Origin: Candidatus Methanomassiliicoccus intestinalis Issoire-Mx1
Lineage (GTDB): Archaea > Thermoplasmatota > Thermoplasmata > Methanomassiliicoccales > Methanomassiliicoccaceae
Reading direction: 5' to 3'
NCBI RefSeq assembly: GCF_000404225.1
Contig: NC_021353.1
Location: forward strand, 1,116,001 to 1,180,000
DNA: 64,000 bases
The translations under genes were made by a program, and so were the position numbers. Below the pieces are notes generated by a model that made no database searches, was not told the DNA's origin, and worked only from the letters and a program-made list of their open reading frames with translations. Of this stretch, positions 8,212 to 17,826 are shown piece after piece (the first letter of the stretch is position 1; each line of letters starts with the position of its first letter).

Positions 8212-11200
8212 TTACACCAGATCTATGTAGATGGCAGGCCTCTTTGGTGCTGAAGCTCTTGCTTTCTTCTGTGGATCCGGAGCATCTGAATCGTCTGCAG
8301 AATAGACTTTTACATCACATCCCAGTTCTGATGCCAGAAAACTCTCTGCCTCTTTGAGATACTCATACTCATTCAGATCGAGTGTGGCCTTGGCAATTTC
8401 TGCATCTGATTTTCTATTGAACTCTTCTGCCAGCTTCCTTGCGAAATCAGCTGATTCCTTTCCGCGTTTTTTGAGTTCATTGTTTGCCATGACAGCTTTT
8501 GTGAATGAGGGTATGGTAAGCATCCTGGAGGCGGCTTTTCTCCCTGCATCGAAGGCAGTTTCAATAATTGAATCGTCTTCTGCTCCAGAACGCCTCATCT
8601 CCCTGGCCACGGCAGCCGGTCTCAGCAGCGCAGGCAGCCTCATGTTGCCGAGCATCTCTTTTGCCAGAGCCTGCACTTTCATCTTCCACATGGGAGTTGT
8701 GTAAATGTAGATGGTTCCCGGCACCTTGGGAGCTGCTGCAGGATCCTCCTCTGCATTTTTGGCATTCTGATTGTCGATGACTTTCAGAATCTCTTTGATA
8801 TCATCTATGACTGACTCAAGATACTCTTCAGAGATTTCAGCTCCGAAGTCAGAGTCGTTTTCATCATATTCCGGATAATCAGCAATAGAGACGAAGTCCT
8901 TGTGACCCAGAGACTCCCAGACTTCTTCGGCAATATGCGGCGTGATAGGCGCCATCATTCTTACCCAGATATCCAGAGCTTTCTGGGCGGTTTTCTTGTT
9001 GCTGCCGCCTCTGCGCATGTACCAGCGCATGTCGTTGAGAGCCTCAAAATAAACTTCGTTAGCCATTCCCCTGATGTCATATTCATACATGCAGTCGCGG
9101 ATGGTATCAATGCGGGTATTCATCCTCGAAATGAGCCAGGCATCTATATCTTTGAGATCAGTGCCGTTCAGCTCCTTGAGAGAGTCTATTGTCCTCAGAA
9201 TACGCTCCATTCTGGCTTCATAAGTTACGATGGCATCCTCATCCCATGCCACATCTGCAAAAGGCACGGCTATGTGGGCGTAATATAAACGGAGCGCGTC
9301 CACACCGAATTTTCCTGCAGCATCCGGAATAGGTTCTGCACCGCCCTTGGATTTGGAGATTTTTCCCAGCTTGCCGGTGACATACCAGTTTACAAAGATT
9401 CCCCTCGGCCACATGTCTTTGGGCAGAATGGCGGCATGGTTCATCAGAAACGCCGGGAAGTGCACAGTCATATGCTCCTTGCCGCCGAGGTTGAGATCCA
9501 GCGGGTACCAGTACAGTACGTCCTCACGGATATTATAGAGGGTATCCAGATCGACTCTGGTATTTTTAGCCACGGTTTCTATATTTCCCTTGCCAAGCAG
9601 GACATAATCGAAGAATTCCTCAGTCATCTCGTCTTCGTTTATTACTCCTTCGAAATAATATTTAGATATGATATAATAAACAGGATAAAGAGTGGAATCT
9701 GAGATGGCTTCGATGATCCATTTGTCATCATAGGGGAATCTAGTTCCCAGCCAGTTTCCCTGCCTGACGCATGCTCTCTCTCTGAACCAGTCTAGGACAC
9801 CCTGCACATTGTTGTAGTAATCAGCCGGGAGAATATGCATGCCCTTGCAGTGCTCCTTGGTCTGCTCAGTTACTTCAGGGTTGGCATAGTCAATGAACCA
9901 CTGGTCTGGAACCTTTTTGATGAATACCGGCAGTCCGCAGCGGCAGATTACCTCCTCGGACAGATCGTAAAACACGTCTGCCTCCCCGCTGTCGAGCATC
10001 ATCTGTTTCATCTTTTCCTTGGCCTCTTCAACTTTCATGCCTGCAAAGGGCCCGCAGTTGAGATTCATCACTCCAGTGTGGAAACCGTCTTTGTAAATCA
10101 GCTTCTTAGCCTCATCTAGCCTGGGATCCCCGGCTTCGGTGATGCCCATCTTCTCAATAAGTTCAGCTGCCGGCAGGGGGCCGTAGCCCTTGGTGTCGAT
10201 GATCGGTATAGCTTTGATGGACTTTACCATTTCAGGATTCAGCCCGTATTCCCTGATCATTTCGTCATTCTTTTTGAGAATATGAATTGATATCCAGTCA
10301 TCCGGGGCATCTGAGGGCACTGAAGTCACCAGACCGGTTCCGACTTCGGGCTTGCAGAACTTAGCCGGCAGTACCGGGATATCGCGGTGGATCACAGGCG
10401 CTGTGGCCATCTTGCCGATGAGTTCTCTGCCCGGAACAGTTCCCACAAGTTCCATTCCGTCTTTCTGCAGCTTCATCTTTTCAAAAGACTGCGGGCTTAT
10501 GACCCAGATCTCATCATTTATCTTTACCTTGACATATTCAACATCGGGGTTCACCCAGAAGTTGGTCTGTCCGTATACAGTTTCAGGTCTTACAGTCGCA
10601 GCCACCAGGAAATAATCTTCGCATTTGAACTTCAGAAGCGTATACTCTGTTGTTTCTGCATTTCCTCCCTTTGACAGATCTGTTTCTGAAGGATCCACAG
10701 CAACCGGTCCGCATTCTATGCATGCCGGTGCAAAGTAAGGCTTCTGGAACAGCATTCCCTTATCATGCAGCTTGCGGAACTGCCACTGAATGAATTTGCT
10801 GTAGCCTGGATGCACTGTAGAGGTGAACCTGCGCCAGTCTGACAGGAATCCAAAGCGCTTCCAGTACTGCTGAATATAAACATCATTAAAGAACGAAACT
10901 ACACTGAGAGGATCCTTCAGCTTTTCAAGGTCTTCATCGGTACAGCCGTTGTTTTTGAGATACTCGATAGTTTTAGAGTCTCCTCTCTCCACACGCCTGG
11001 CGAGCGAAATGGCTCCGTTTCCAGTTGCATGAGTTCCCACAGGAAACATAACGTTGTGACCTGTCATCCTCATAAAACGCCCGATAGCATCCACATAGGT
11101 GTATCCCCTCATATGGCCAACGTGAAGATATCCAGTCAAGCCAGGGTATGCAAAGATAATCATGAACTTTGGTCTTGAATCGCGCTCCGCCTCATTGATT

Positions 11201-11259
11201 CTGGCGTCATACCATCGTTTTTGCCACTTGGCTTCTATCTCAGTCGTCCAATCGGACAT
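8212..11259 (-). CDS. leuS: Leucyl-tRNA synthetase (archaeal type)
   Basis: Class I synthetase that charges tRNA-Leu. The 1,015-residue product starts MSDWTTEIEAKWQKRWYDAR. It has the HIGH motif as HVGH near residue 48, an editing (CP1) domain in the middle, and the KMSKS loop as KISKS near residue 630, followed by the helical anticodon-binding domain. The frame is open 16 codons further upstream, but the MSDW start matches the family. Length is normal for archaeal LeuRS. It is a single-gene unit, convergent with ubiX. Confidence 0.97.
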   Translation of the reverse strand: MSDWTTEIEAKWQKRWYDARINEAERDSRPKFMIIFAYPGLTGYLHVGHMRGYTYVDAIGRFMRMTGHNVMFPVGTHATGNGAISLARRVERGDSKTIEYLKNNGCTDEDLEKLKDPLSVVSFFNDVYIQQYWKRFGFLSDWRRFTSTVHPGYSKFIQWQFRKLHDKGMLFQKPYFAPACIECGPVAVDPSETDLSKGGNAETTEYTLLKFKCEDYFLVAATVRPETVYGQTNFWVNPDVEYVKVKINDEIWVISPQSFEKMKLQKDGMELVGTVPGRELIGKMATAPVIHRDIPVLPAKFCKPEVGTGLVTSVPSDAPDDWISIHILKKNDEMIREYGLNPEMVKSIKAIPIIDTKGYGPLPAAELIEKMGITEAGDPRLDEAKKLIYKDGFHTGVMNLNCGPFAGMKVEEAKEKMKQMMLDSGEADVFYDLSEEVICRCGLPVFIKKVPDQWFIDYANPEVTEQTKEHCKGMHILPADYYNNVQGVLDWFRERACVRQGNWLGTRFPYDDKWIIEAISDSTLYPVYYIISKYYFEGVINEDEMTEEFFDYVLLGKGNIETVAKNTRVDLDTLYNIREDVLYWYPLDLNLGGKEHMTVHFPAFLMNHAAILPKDMWPRGIFVNWYVTGKLGKISKSKGGAEPIPDAAGKFGVDALRLYYAHIAVPFADVAWDEDAIVTYEARMERILRTIDSLKELNGTDLKDIDAWLISRMNTRIDTIRDCMYEYDIRGMANEVYFEALNDMRWYMRRGGSNKKTAQKALDIWVRMMAPITPHIAEEVWESLGHKDFVSIADYPEYDENDSDFGAEISEEYLESVIDDIKEILKVIDNQNAKNAEEDPAAAPKVPGTIYIYTTPMWKMKVQALAKEMLGNMRLPALLRPAAVAREMRRSGAEDDSIIETAFDAGRKAASRMLTIPSFTKAVMANNELKKRGKESADFARKLAEEFNRKSDAEIAKATLDLNEYEYLKEAESFLASELGCDVKVYSADDSDAPDPQKKARASAPKRPAIYIDLV

Positions 11260-11378
11260 AGCTACACCTGTCTTTACGCAGGAATACACAACCACTATTA
11301 ATACCATGTTTGTTGGGCTGCTGTGGCACAGTTAAAAATTGAGAGTAAATCTCATATCTGATTACAACTTATATGCCA

Positions 11379-11450
11379 TGCCGGTGATCTAACCCCCTTG
11401 TGAGGATTAACCTCTAGATTGCCGGCACTTGCAGGCTTTTTTGTAAGTTG
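11379..11450 (+). ncRNA. Two adjacent stable hairpins, possible leader or small RNA
   Basis: TGCCGGTGATCTA (11379-11391) pairs with TAGATTGCCGGCA (11415-11427) over 13 bp using two G-T wobbles. Immediately after it, ACTTGCA pairs with TGTAAGT across a T-rich loop. The element lies between the leuS promoter and a SEL1 gene starting near 11477. It lacks the C/D or ACA boxes of archaeal guide RNAs that I looked for. It may be a structured leader or a stand-alone small RNA. Confidence 0.35.
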
Positions 11451-11476
11451 CACTACTAAAATTATGGCTGATGATT

Positions 11477-12661
11477 ATGGGAACTATCGAATCGCTCAGA
11501 GCCGCAGCAGAATCAAATGATTTTAACGCAATGTACTACCTCGGCACCGCCTACGCTTTAGGAAAAGAAGTTGAAAAGAATGATGAGGAGGCTTTAAAAT
11601 GGTACCTGAAAGCAGCGCCTCAAAATGCCGAGGCTGCATTCAACGCTGCCATGATGTACAAAGACGGCCTGGGTACTGATGCAGACCTGGAAAAGGCATT
11701 GGAACTGTTCTGTACTGCATCTTCAAAAGGCATCGCAGCTGCATCATTTCAGGCCGGAGCCATCTATCTGAAGAGGGGCATGCCTGAGAAAGCTGCCGGT
11801 TATTTTAAAAAGGCTGCCGAAGCCGGACTGGCAGAGGCTCAGCACAATTACGGCATGGCCTGCCTGAGAGGAGACGGAATTGAGCAAGACTGCGGAGAGG
11901 CAGTAACCTGGCTGACTAAATCCGCATCTCAGGGAAACACTATCTCCGCCCTGCGCCTTGGCAGAATGTACCTCACAGGCAGCGGAGTCTTGAAAGACCG
12001 GCAAGAAGCGGTAAAATGGTACAGAACAGCCGGCAGCCCGCTGGCAGATATGATAGAAGAATCTGAAAGAGGCAGTTCTGAAAGAAAGTTTGCTCTGTCG
12101 GCAGTTCTTGATGAAACTGCTGAAAACAATGAGGATCTGGCAGAAGCTTTTCAAATGTGCAGGGAAGCGGCAGAATGCGGTTATTCTCCTGCCGCTGCCG
12201 CACTGGGAAAAATGTACGAGTGGGGAAGAGGAACCGGCAAAGATTATACCGAAGCGGTCAGGTGGTATACCACAGCAGCTGAAAACGGCAGCGCTGAAGC
12301 GATGCACGACTTAGCTTCCATGTATGCCCTGGGAAACGGTGTGCCTCAGGATTATGAGGCTGCTGTAAAATGGAGCGAGAAAGCAGCTCTCTGCGGAAAT
12401 GCTTCTGCAGCCTATACCCTGGGAGTGGCATACAGAGACGGCTGGGGAGTGAAACCGGATGAAGAGAAATCATTTGAATGGTTCCTGAAAGGAGCCGAAC
12501 TAGACAGCATGGAATCGCAGTATGAAGCAGCCGTGATATTCTCTAGAAAAGGAAATGAAGATGAAGCCGTAAAATGGATGTCCAAGGCTGCAAGGCAGGG
12601 ACATCTCGGCGCCATGATGGCGCTGCGGGAAAGGGATGAAAATGCAATATTCAAAAACTGA
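11477..12661 (+). CDS. SEL1-like repeat protein, 394 residues
   Basis: Built almost entirely of SEL1-type alpha-solenoid repeats of about 36 residues, each with the pattern A-x-x-x-L-G-x-x-Y-x-x-G-x-G and a following E-A-x-x-W-x-x-x-A-A. Clear examples are AMYYLGTAYALGKEVEKNDE, AALGKMYEWGRGTGKDY and AYTLGVAYRDGWGVKPDE. Such proteins are scaffolds for protein-protein contacts. No signal peptide or membrane segment is seen, so it is probably cytosolic. Starting at ATG 11477 (MGTIESLRAA) is slightly better than 11471. It overlaps the next SEL1 gene by about 20-26 bp, implying translational coupling. Confidence 0.85.
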   Translation: MGTIESLRAAAESNDFNAMYYLGTAYALGKEVEKNDEEALKWYLKAAPQNAEAAFNAAMMYKDGLGTDADLEKALELFCTASSKGIAAASFQAGAIYLKRGMPEKAAGYFKKAAEAGLAEAQHNYGMACLRGDGIEQDCGEAVTWLTKSASQGNTISALRLGRMYLTGSGVLKDRQEAVKWYRTAGSPLADMIEESERGSSERKFALSAVLDETAENNEDLAEAFQMCREAAECGYSPAAAALGKMYEWGRGTGKDYTEAVRWYTTAAENGSAEAMHDLASMYALGNGVPQDYEAAVKWSEKAALCGNASAAYTLGVAYRDGWGVKPDEEKSFEWFLKGAELDSMESQYEAAVIFSRKGNEDEAVKWMSKAARQGHLGAMMALRERDENAIFKN

Positions 12662-13328
12662 TATTGAAGAACTGGAAAGAATCTCCGGTGCTGATCCGTC
12701 AGCGGCTTATGAGCTCGGCCTGAGATACTATGCTGGAATATACGTAAAACAGGATCTCAGAAAGGCCTTTGCGCTGTTCCGTTCTGCAGCCAATGCCGGC
12801 AATGTCGGGGCAATGTACCTGAGAGGAAAATGCCACGGCGAGGGCCAGGGAATCTGGAAAGATCCTGAAAGAGCTGTAAAATGGTATATGAGGGCGGCTA
12901 TCCACGGCCACCGCCAGGCCATGTATGATCTGGCCGAATCGTATATGCATGGAGAAGGAGTGGGAAAGAATTCCGAAGAAGCAATGAAATGGTACCGAAA
13001 GGCGGCTGAATCAGGATACGGGCCTGCATGCTACAGAATGGGAGAACTTTGTTTTCATGACGATAAGGAAGAAGCTCTTCAATGGTTTTCCAAAGGAGGA
13101 GAGCTCAATGATGATCTGTCCGCATACAGCGCAGGCATGATATACTATTCAAAGGGAGATTATGAAAATGCCATTAAATTCCTGAAAATTTCTGCTGAGC
13201 AGGATAACAGCGATGCATATCTCAGACTGTCAGAAATGTATCTCAGCGGCATCGGCGTTGCAAAAAATGAAGAAAAAGCGAAGGAGCTCTTTGAAAGAGC
13301 CAACCGGAATGTTTACGAATTACTTTAA
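12636..13328 (+). CDS. SEL1-like repeat protein, 230 residues
   Basis: Second SEL1 solenoid, about six repeats, for example AYELGLRYYAGIYVKQDLRK, AMYLRGKCHGEGQGIWKDP and AMYDLAESYMHGEGVGKNSE. No targeting sequence is visible. The start lies inside the end of the preceding SEL1 gene, at 12636 or at the in-frame ATG at 12642, so the two proteins are probably made together and may interact. Its final codons overlap the convergent third SEL1 gene by 9 bp. Confidence 0.83.
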   Translation: MKMQYSKTDIEELERISGADPSAAYELGLRYYAGIYVKQDLRKAFALFRSAANAGNVGAMYLRGKCHGEGQGIWKDPERAVKWYMRAAIHGHRQAMYDLAESYMHGEGVGKNSEEAMKWYRKAAESGYGPACYRMGELCFHDDKEEALQWFSKGGELNDDLSAYSAGMIYYSKGDYENAIKFLKISAEQDNSDAYLRLSEMYLSGIGVAKNEEKAKELFERANRNVYELL

Positions 13329-13730
13329 CGACTTTAGATTTTCAAGCTCAAAGGCGGCATCTTCATTGCCCTGTTCTGCAGCTGCAGTGAGCCACATCTC
13401 AGCAGTCTCAAGATTTTTTTCAACGCCCTCGCCTTCCAGATATGCCAGTCCCAGAAGCAGCTGGGCAGAGTCATAGCCTGCCTTGGCAGCGATTGTAAAA
13501 TACTCAATGGCTTTTGCAACGTCTGCCTCTACACCCATGCCGTTGAGGAACATGCCGCCGAGGTAAAACATCGCTTCTTCATTTCCTGATTCAGCTGCAG
13601 GAAGGATATATTTTAAAGCCATCTCAAAATCCTGAGCGATTTCATCACCTGAGAGATACATTATGCCGAGGGTCGTCCCGGCATTCATATCTCCCTCTTC
13701 AGCCGCTTTTACCAATTCTTCGAAATTCAT
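13320..13730 (-). CDS. SEL1-like repeat protein, 136 residues
   Basis: Third SEL1 protein of the cluster, with three to four repeats such as AGTTLGIMYLSGDEIAQDFE, AMFYLGGMFLNGMGVEADV and AQLLLGLAYLEGEGVEKNLE. It is cytosolic by appearance. It is encoded on the opposite strand and runs tail-to-tail into the 230-residue protein. It lies 13 bp after the stop of the zinc-ribbon gene, so the two form a short operon. Confidence 0.85.
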   Translation of the reverse strand: MNFEELVKAAEEGDMNAGTTLGIMYLSGDEIAQDFEMALKYILPAAESGNEEAMFYLGGMFLNGMGVEADVAKAIEYFTIAAKAGYDSAQLLLGLAYLEGEGVEKNLETAEMWLTAAAEQGNEDAAFELENLKSLK

Positions 13731-13743
13731 AATCTCACAAAGC

Positions 13744-14133
13744 TCAGTCCCAGAGGAATTCTCCAGTCATTACCAGCCGTCCCCTGTGGCATTTGGGGCA
13801 GGGAATATGATCCGTACCTTCGATGCTCATGTTTACAAGCGACGTGTTTCCGCCGCATTCTTTGCAGGTCTGGTGCATCAGGAATTCATCATTATTCTTG
13901 GCAATTATTACATATATTTCTTCAGAAATTAAATCGCATTTTTCACAGCGGTATAGTTCATATAGAACGGTAATGGGTCCCCCGTGTTCATCGTAGAACT
14001 TCTTTACTTCTTCTCCAAATTCGCCTTTGCGGATCTTCTCTTCAATCTCTTGATCCGTATCATGCTGTCCTACCCACTCAGAAATGTTTACTGTATGCCC
14101 GCACTTGTTACAGCTAAGATCGTAGCCAACCAT
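13744..14133 (-). CDS. Double zinc-ribbon protein of unknown function
   Basis: A 129-residue protein with four Cys-x-x-Cys knuckles: CNKC near residue 8, CEKC near 63, CKEC near 91 and CPKC near 113. These would build two zinc sites. The middle part is acidic and helical. No DNA-binding helix-turn-helix or enzyme motif is recognisable. It is followed closely by a SEL1 gene, suggesting shared transcription. I do not know the family. Confidence 0.75.
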   Translation of the reverse strand: MVGYDLSCNKCGHTVNISEWVGQHDTDQEIEEKIRKGEFGEEVKKFYDEHGGPITVLYELYRCEKCDLISEEIYVIIAKNNDEFLMHQTCKECGGNTSLVNMSIEGTDHIPCPKCHRGRLVMTGEFLWD

Positions 14134-14272
14134 AATGTCCCATCCATAGAACTTCAGGTATTGTCAGAATGTGCAATAACTCTAGATATACAAGTACCTA
14201 TTGATTAAGGATCTGAGAATAATAATATGCCGTGCTCTTTTCGTAATTTTAAAAGGTTTTCGTAGTCTGAGA

Positions 14273-15007
14273 TTATGAAATGTTTTCAACTGTCAGTTTG
14301 TCGTTGTCGATCTGCAGTTTTTTATTGAAAATCTGGATATTGTTTGATTCAACCATGTTGCATACATTTTCAGCTATGGAATCTATCGTAAACGTAGGAT
14401 ATTTGAAAACCGCACAGAATATTTCCAGACCTATCTTGAAGCTGTCTCTGTAGTTAAGTTTCTGATCCGTATTGCAGAATTCCCCCACGAGATTTCCAAT
14501 GCTTCCCATTACTGCAAGTGTATTCACATAGAACTCGCGCTTATGCTCGTTGGGATCAAACAGAGTTGTGTGGCTTGAAACCCATTCGATATATACATTT
14601 ATGAAGCTGTCCAGGACAGTCCACGACTGATGCGCCTGATAAAGCAGCTCTGCAGCGCGCTTTGACAAACTGGCCGCATAAAATTCCAGTGCCACCGGGA
14701 ATGCGGCAACAGTAATCAGATCAGAGATGGAATCACATTTGTGAAGGAGCTTTTCAGATTCCTCCAGTGAATCCTTGAGGGCCTGAATGATAATGGTTTT
14801 GAAAATATCTTCCTTATTGGTGAATGAATGATACAGACTGCCGTTCAGAATTCCGGTTTTCTGGATTATCTGACGCGTGGTGGTTTTGTTGTAGCCCTGT
14901 ACATAAAAAAGTTCCATGGCTGCCTCTAGAATCTTACTGCGGGAAACGTCACGTTTCGGATTTGCCTTCTCCAACGAGGCTTTTGGAGATCGTCCGTTTG
15001 TTTTCAT
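14273..15007 (-). CDS. TetR/AcrR-type transcriptional repressor
   Basis: TetR-family regulator of 244 residues. The helix-turn-helix is near residues 22-68 (RSKILEAAMELFYVQGYNKT, then TTRQIIQKTGILNGSLYHSF), followed by a helical ligand-binding domain. It is divergent from the MMPL exporter gene. The 240-bp interval contains three related palindromes of the form TTGAR-N4-YTCAA, one near this gene's start and two at the exporter start, so it very likely represses both itself and the exporter. The inducing ligand is unknown. Confidence 0.9.
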   Translation of the reverse strand: MKTNGRSPKASLEKANPKRDVSRSKILEAAMELFYVQGYNKTTTRQIIQKTGILNGSLYHSFTNKEDIFKTIIIQALKDSLEESEKLLHKCDSISDLITVAAFPVALEFYAASLSKRAAELLYQAHQSWTVLDSFINVYIEWVSSHTTLFDPNEHKREFYVNTLAVMGSIGNLVGEFCNTDQKLNYRDSFKIGLEIFCAVFKYPTFTIDSIAENVCNMVESNNIQIFNKKLQIDNDKLTVENIS

Positions 15008-15048
15008 TCCAAACCTTCATGTTCAATTCAGGATCAAATTACTGTTGT

Positions 15049-15062
15049 TTGAATGTGCTCAA
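15049..15062. promoter_or_regulatory. Putative TetR operator 1
   Basis: TTGAATGTGCTCAA lies about 45 bp upstream of the tetR start and shares half-sites with the two palindromes at the exporter gene. It is placed to allow autorepression. Confidence 0.5.
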
Positions 15063-15188
15063 ATTACACAAACCCTGTTGCCTACATTGTTTTTGTAGTT
15101 TTAATAACTTGCTATTACTGGACTCTCTACATCAATATTTTTCATAGAATTTCGAAGATGATTAATTCAGCAAAAATAAGTCATATTT

Positions 15189-15202
15189 TTGAGCATGTTC
15201 AA
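15189..15202. promoter_or_regulatory. Putative TetR operator 2
   Basis: TTGAGCATGTTCAA is a near-perfect 14-bp palindrome about 50 bp before the exporter ATG at 15252, a position where a bound repressor would block transcription. Confidence 0.6.
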
Positions 15203-15224
15203 AAGATTCAAATACTCAATGTTG

Positions 15225-15240
15225 CTTGAGCATGCTCAAG
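15225..15240. promoter_or_regulatory. Putative TetR operator 3, perfect palindrome
   Basis: CTTGAGCATGCTCAAG is a perfect 16-bp palindrome 12 bp before the exporter ATG, sharing the core of operators 1 and 2. Its centre is 37 bp from that of operator 2. Confidence 0.65.
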
Positions 15241-15251
15241 GTGAGAACTTA

Positions 15252-17705
15252 ATGTTCGAAAAATTAGCTAATGCCATTATCAAACATCCAAAACCAATCC
15301 TGGCATTATGGATTATAATTCTAGTTGTGGCTCTGCCGTTTGCAGTGCAGTACAATTCAGTTATGAACTACGACATGACCACCATGTCGGGAGCTAATTC
15401 TGAGTCTGTAAGCGGGGCAGAGATAATTGAAGACAATTTCTACTCGAGTACGAGTCAGGGAACTATAATTGCAGTCCCCTACGATACTCCGGAAGAACTG
15501 GCTGACGCCCAGAGACTGCTTGACACTGGTTCAGGTCTGCAATCCCATCTTGACGAAAAATACGGGGCAGGAAACGTCACGGCCGCAGGAATGGGTTATT
15601 ACAGCAAAGATCAGTCAACGGCTGAGCAGCGCGGTGTATATCTTATAGCGATTTCATACAACGATGAGGATATTGTCAGCACTGATGAAATAGGAAACAT
15701 AAGAGATGTAGTTTCCACCACCAAGAGCGATCTTGGCCTCAGCAGCGTAACGACATATGTCACAGGAAATGACGCTATTACATATGACACCATGGAAGGT
15801 GCAAACAAAGATGTGCAGAAAATTGACCCGATCTCCATTCTTCTGATTCTTCTGCTGATAGGTCTGTTCTTCCTTACCGTTGTTACTGCAGTAGTGCCTC
15901 CAGCCACTGTCGGTATCGCATACGGAATAGTACTGGCACTGATATTCTTCCTCGGAGGTATACTTGACATATTCTACATCACCAGCATCATTGTGCTTGT
16001 CTCAATGCTTGGTGCGGGATGTGACTATTCGATTTTCATAATATCAAGATACAGAGAAGAGCGCAAATCCGGTAAAGAGAAAGATGCAGCTCTTAAAGAA
16101 GCCATCAAATGGGCTGGCGAGTCTGTCGCAACTTCTGGTCTCGCTGTCATCATCGGTTTCGGTGTGATGTCATTCTGTTCATTCTCCATGGTCTCTACAA
16201 TGGGTATCATTCTTGCTCTCGGAATTGTAATGGCCATGCTTGCCGCCCTGACATTCATCCCGGCTCTCATCTCAGTTATAGGAGACAAGATCTTCTGGCC
16301 CAGTAAAATATCTACATATCAGCAGGGAAGCAAAGCCCGCAATGGATTCTACGGAAGATGCGTAGAGTTCAGCAAGAGATATTTCAAGAAAACTGGAAAA
16401 CGCGCCATCAAATATGCAGTACCAATTGTGATAGCTGCAATAATCGTTTCAGTCCCGCTGTGCTATGTAGCATTCACAGCCGATGACTCCTATGATATGG
16501 TAAGCATCATGCCTGACAGTGAAGGAAAGAAAGGAGTGCAAGTAATCACTGACAGGGCTGAAGGCGGCCTTATCATGCCGACCTATATCCTTTACGAACT
16601 TCAGAATCCAATTGCCGTCATAGACAGTACAAATCATACGCTGACTTGGACAGCTGAAGGATACACATATCTCAAGACTCTGTCTGAAATGTCTACAGAA
16701 CTCGCTTCCTCTGATGAAAACATCAGCTATGTTCTCGGACCAACTCCTTGGGCTTCTGTATATCAGCTTGTGTATCAGGGAATGATTGCACAGGGAATGC
16801 CAGCAGAAATGATCACCCCTGAAATGGTGAATAAGGTAGCTGTAGATAACCTGCCAAGCATGGTACAGCCGGCGATTACACAGGCATTCACCATGGTCGG
16901 ATGGAACACTGACGTGGCAACAGCCGCTCCAGTAATCGACTACATTGTCAACTACGGAACAGGCCTTGTCTCCACCAACGGAAACTATGCTATCCTGACG
17001 GTAATGATGGCTGACGAACCCATGTCTGCTGTTTCCATGGATTCAATCAAATCCCTGAAAGATGTGGCATCTGGATATGCTGCGGATAATTCGGACATTA
17101 AGAACACATGGGTTACAGGAACTGCAGTTACAGTTCAGGACATATCAGAGACTGTAGATTCAGAGTTCACCTGGATTGAAATCGGTGTTGTTGTACTGAT
17201 CTTCATCCTCCTGTTCTTTGTACTGGGATCATACTTCACTCCCATCAGGTCTCTGTTTACCATCCTGCTGAGCATATCCTGGACAATCGGACTTACACAC
17301 CTTGTATTCACAGAACTTCTGGGAATACCCGTTACCTGGATCGTCCCGATTGTGCTGCTTGTCGTCTGTCTCGGACTTGGTATGGACTACGATATCCTGC
17401 TCACAACACGTATCAGAGAAGGAAAGAGCAAGGGTCTTTCCAATGATGAAGCCATCACGAGCGCCCTGGAGAAATCTGGAGCAGTAATCACCCTCTGCGG
17501 ACTGATCATGGGAGGAACATTCCTTACCCTGCTGTCATCCGCTTCACCGATGCTTCAGGAATTCGGATTCGCTCTCGGATTCGCTATCCTGATTGACTCT
17601 CTGATCGTGGTTACATACCTCGTACCTGCTCTCATGCACCTTATGGGTGACTGGAGCTGGAAAGGACCCAAGTTCCTTCAGAAGAGAAGGGCAGCCAAAG
17701 AATGA
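15252..17705 (+). CDS. MMPL/RND-family exporter
   Basis: Membrane exporter of the MMPL branch of the RND superfamily, 817 residues from the ATG at 15252, which has a GGTGAG ribosome site. The frame is open upstream to 15189 but that part is the operator region. The layout is two repeats of one membrane helix, a large extracellular loop and five further helices; the loops lie near residues 45-200 and 430-630. Acidic residues in the LGAGCDYSIFIISRYREE and CLGLGMDYDILLTTRIRE helices match the proton-relay Asp of MMPL proteins. It is probably controlled by the adjacent TetR. Substrates could be lipids, surfactants or drugs. Confidence 0.92.
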   Translation: MFEKLANAIIKHPKPILALWIIILVVALPFAVQYNSVMNYDMTTMSGANSESVSGAEIIEDNFYSSTSQGTIIAVPYDTPEELADAQRLLDTGSGLQSHLDEKYGAGNVTAAGMGYYSKDQSTAEQRGVYLIAISYNDEDIVSTDEIGNIRDVVSTTKSDLGLSSVTTYVTGNDAITYDTMEGANKDVQKIDPISILLILLLIGLFFLTVVTAVVPPATVGIAYGIVLALIFFLGGILDIFYITSIIVLVSMLGAGCDYSIFIISRYREERKSGKEKDAALKEAIKWAGESVATSGLAVIIGFGVMSFCSFSMVSTMGIILALGIVMAMLAALTFIPALISVIGDKIFWPSKISTYQQGSKARNGFYGRCVEFSKRYFKKTGKRAIKYAVPIVIAAIIVSVPLCYVAFTADDSYDMVSIMPDSEGKKGVQVITDRAEGGLIMPTYILYELQNPIAVIDSTNHTLTWTAEGYTYLKTLSEMSTELASSDENISYVLGPTPWASVYQLVYQGMIAQGMPAEMITPEMVNKVAVDNLPSMVQPAITQAFTMVGWNTDVATAAPVIDYIVNYGTGLVSTNGNYAILTVMMADEPMSAVSMDSIKSLKDVASGYAADNSDIKNTWVTGTAVTVQDISETVDSEFTWIEIGVVVLIFILLFFVLGSYFTPIRSLFTILLSISWTIGLTHLVFTELLGIPVTWIVPIVLLVVCLGLGMDYDILLTTRIREGKSKGLSNDEAITSALEKSGAVITLCGLIMGGTFLTLLSSASPMLQEFGFALGFAILIDSLIVVTYLVPALMHLMGDWSWKGPKFLQKRRAAKE

Positions 17706-17713
17706 AACATCTT

Positions 17714-17737
17714 AGGTTTCACGGCAACGTGAAACCT
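17714..17737 (+). terminator. Terminator of the MMPL exporter gene
   Basis: AGGTTTCACG and CGTGAAACCT form a perfect 10-bp stem with a GCAA tetraloop, followed by a T-rich tract (TTTATTTTTCTT), 9 bp after the exporter stop. Confidence 0.8.
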
Positions 17738-17826
17738 TTATTTTTCTTAATCTTTTGATCAATAAACAGATCTAAACCATGATACTTTTTTAATATTCGT
17801 ATTACCTACACCTCACGGGGATACGA

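Noticed and set aside
11379..11427. H/ACA or C/D guide RNA
   Set aside because: No ACA box at the right place, no pseudouridylation pocket in the continuous stem, no C and D boxes.
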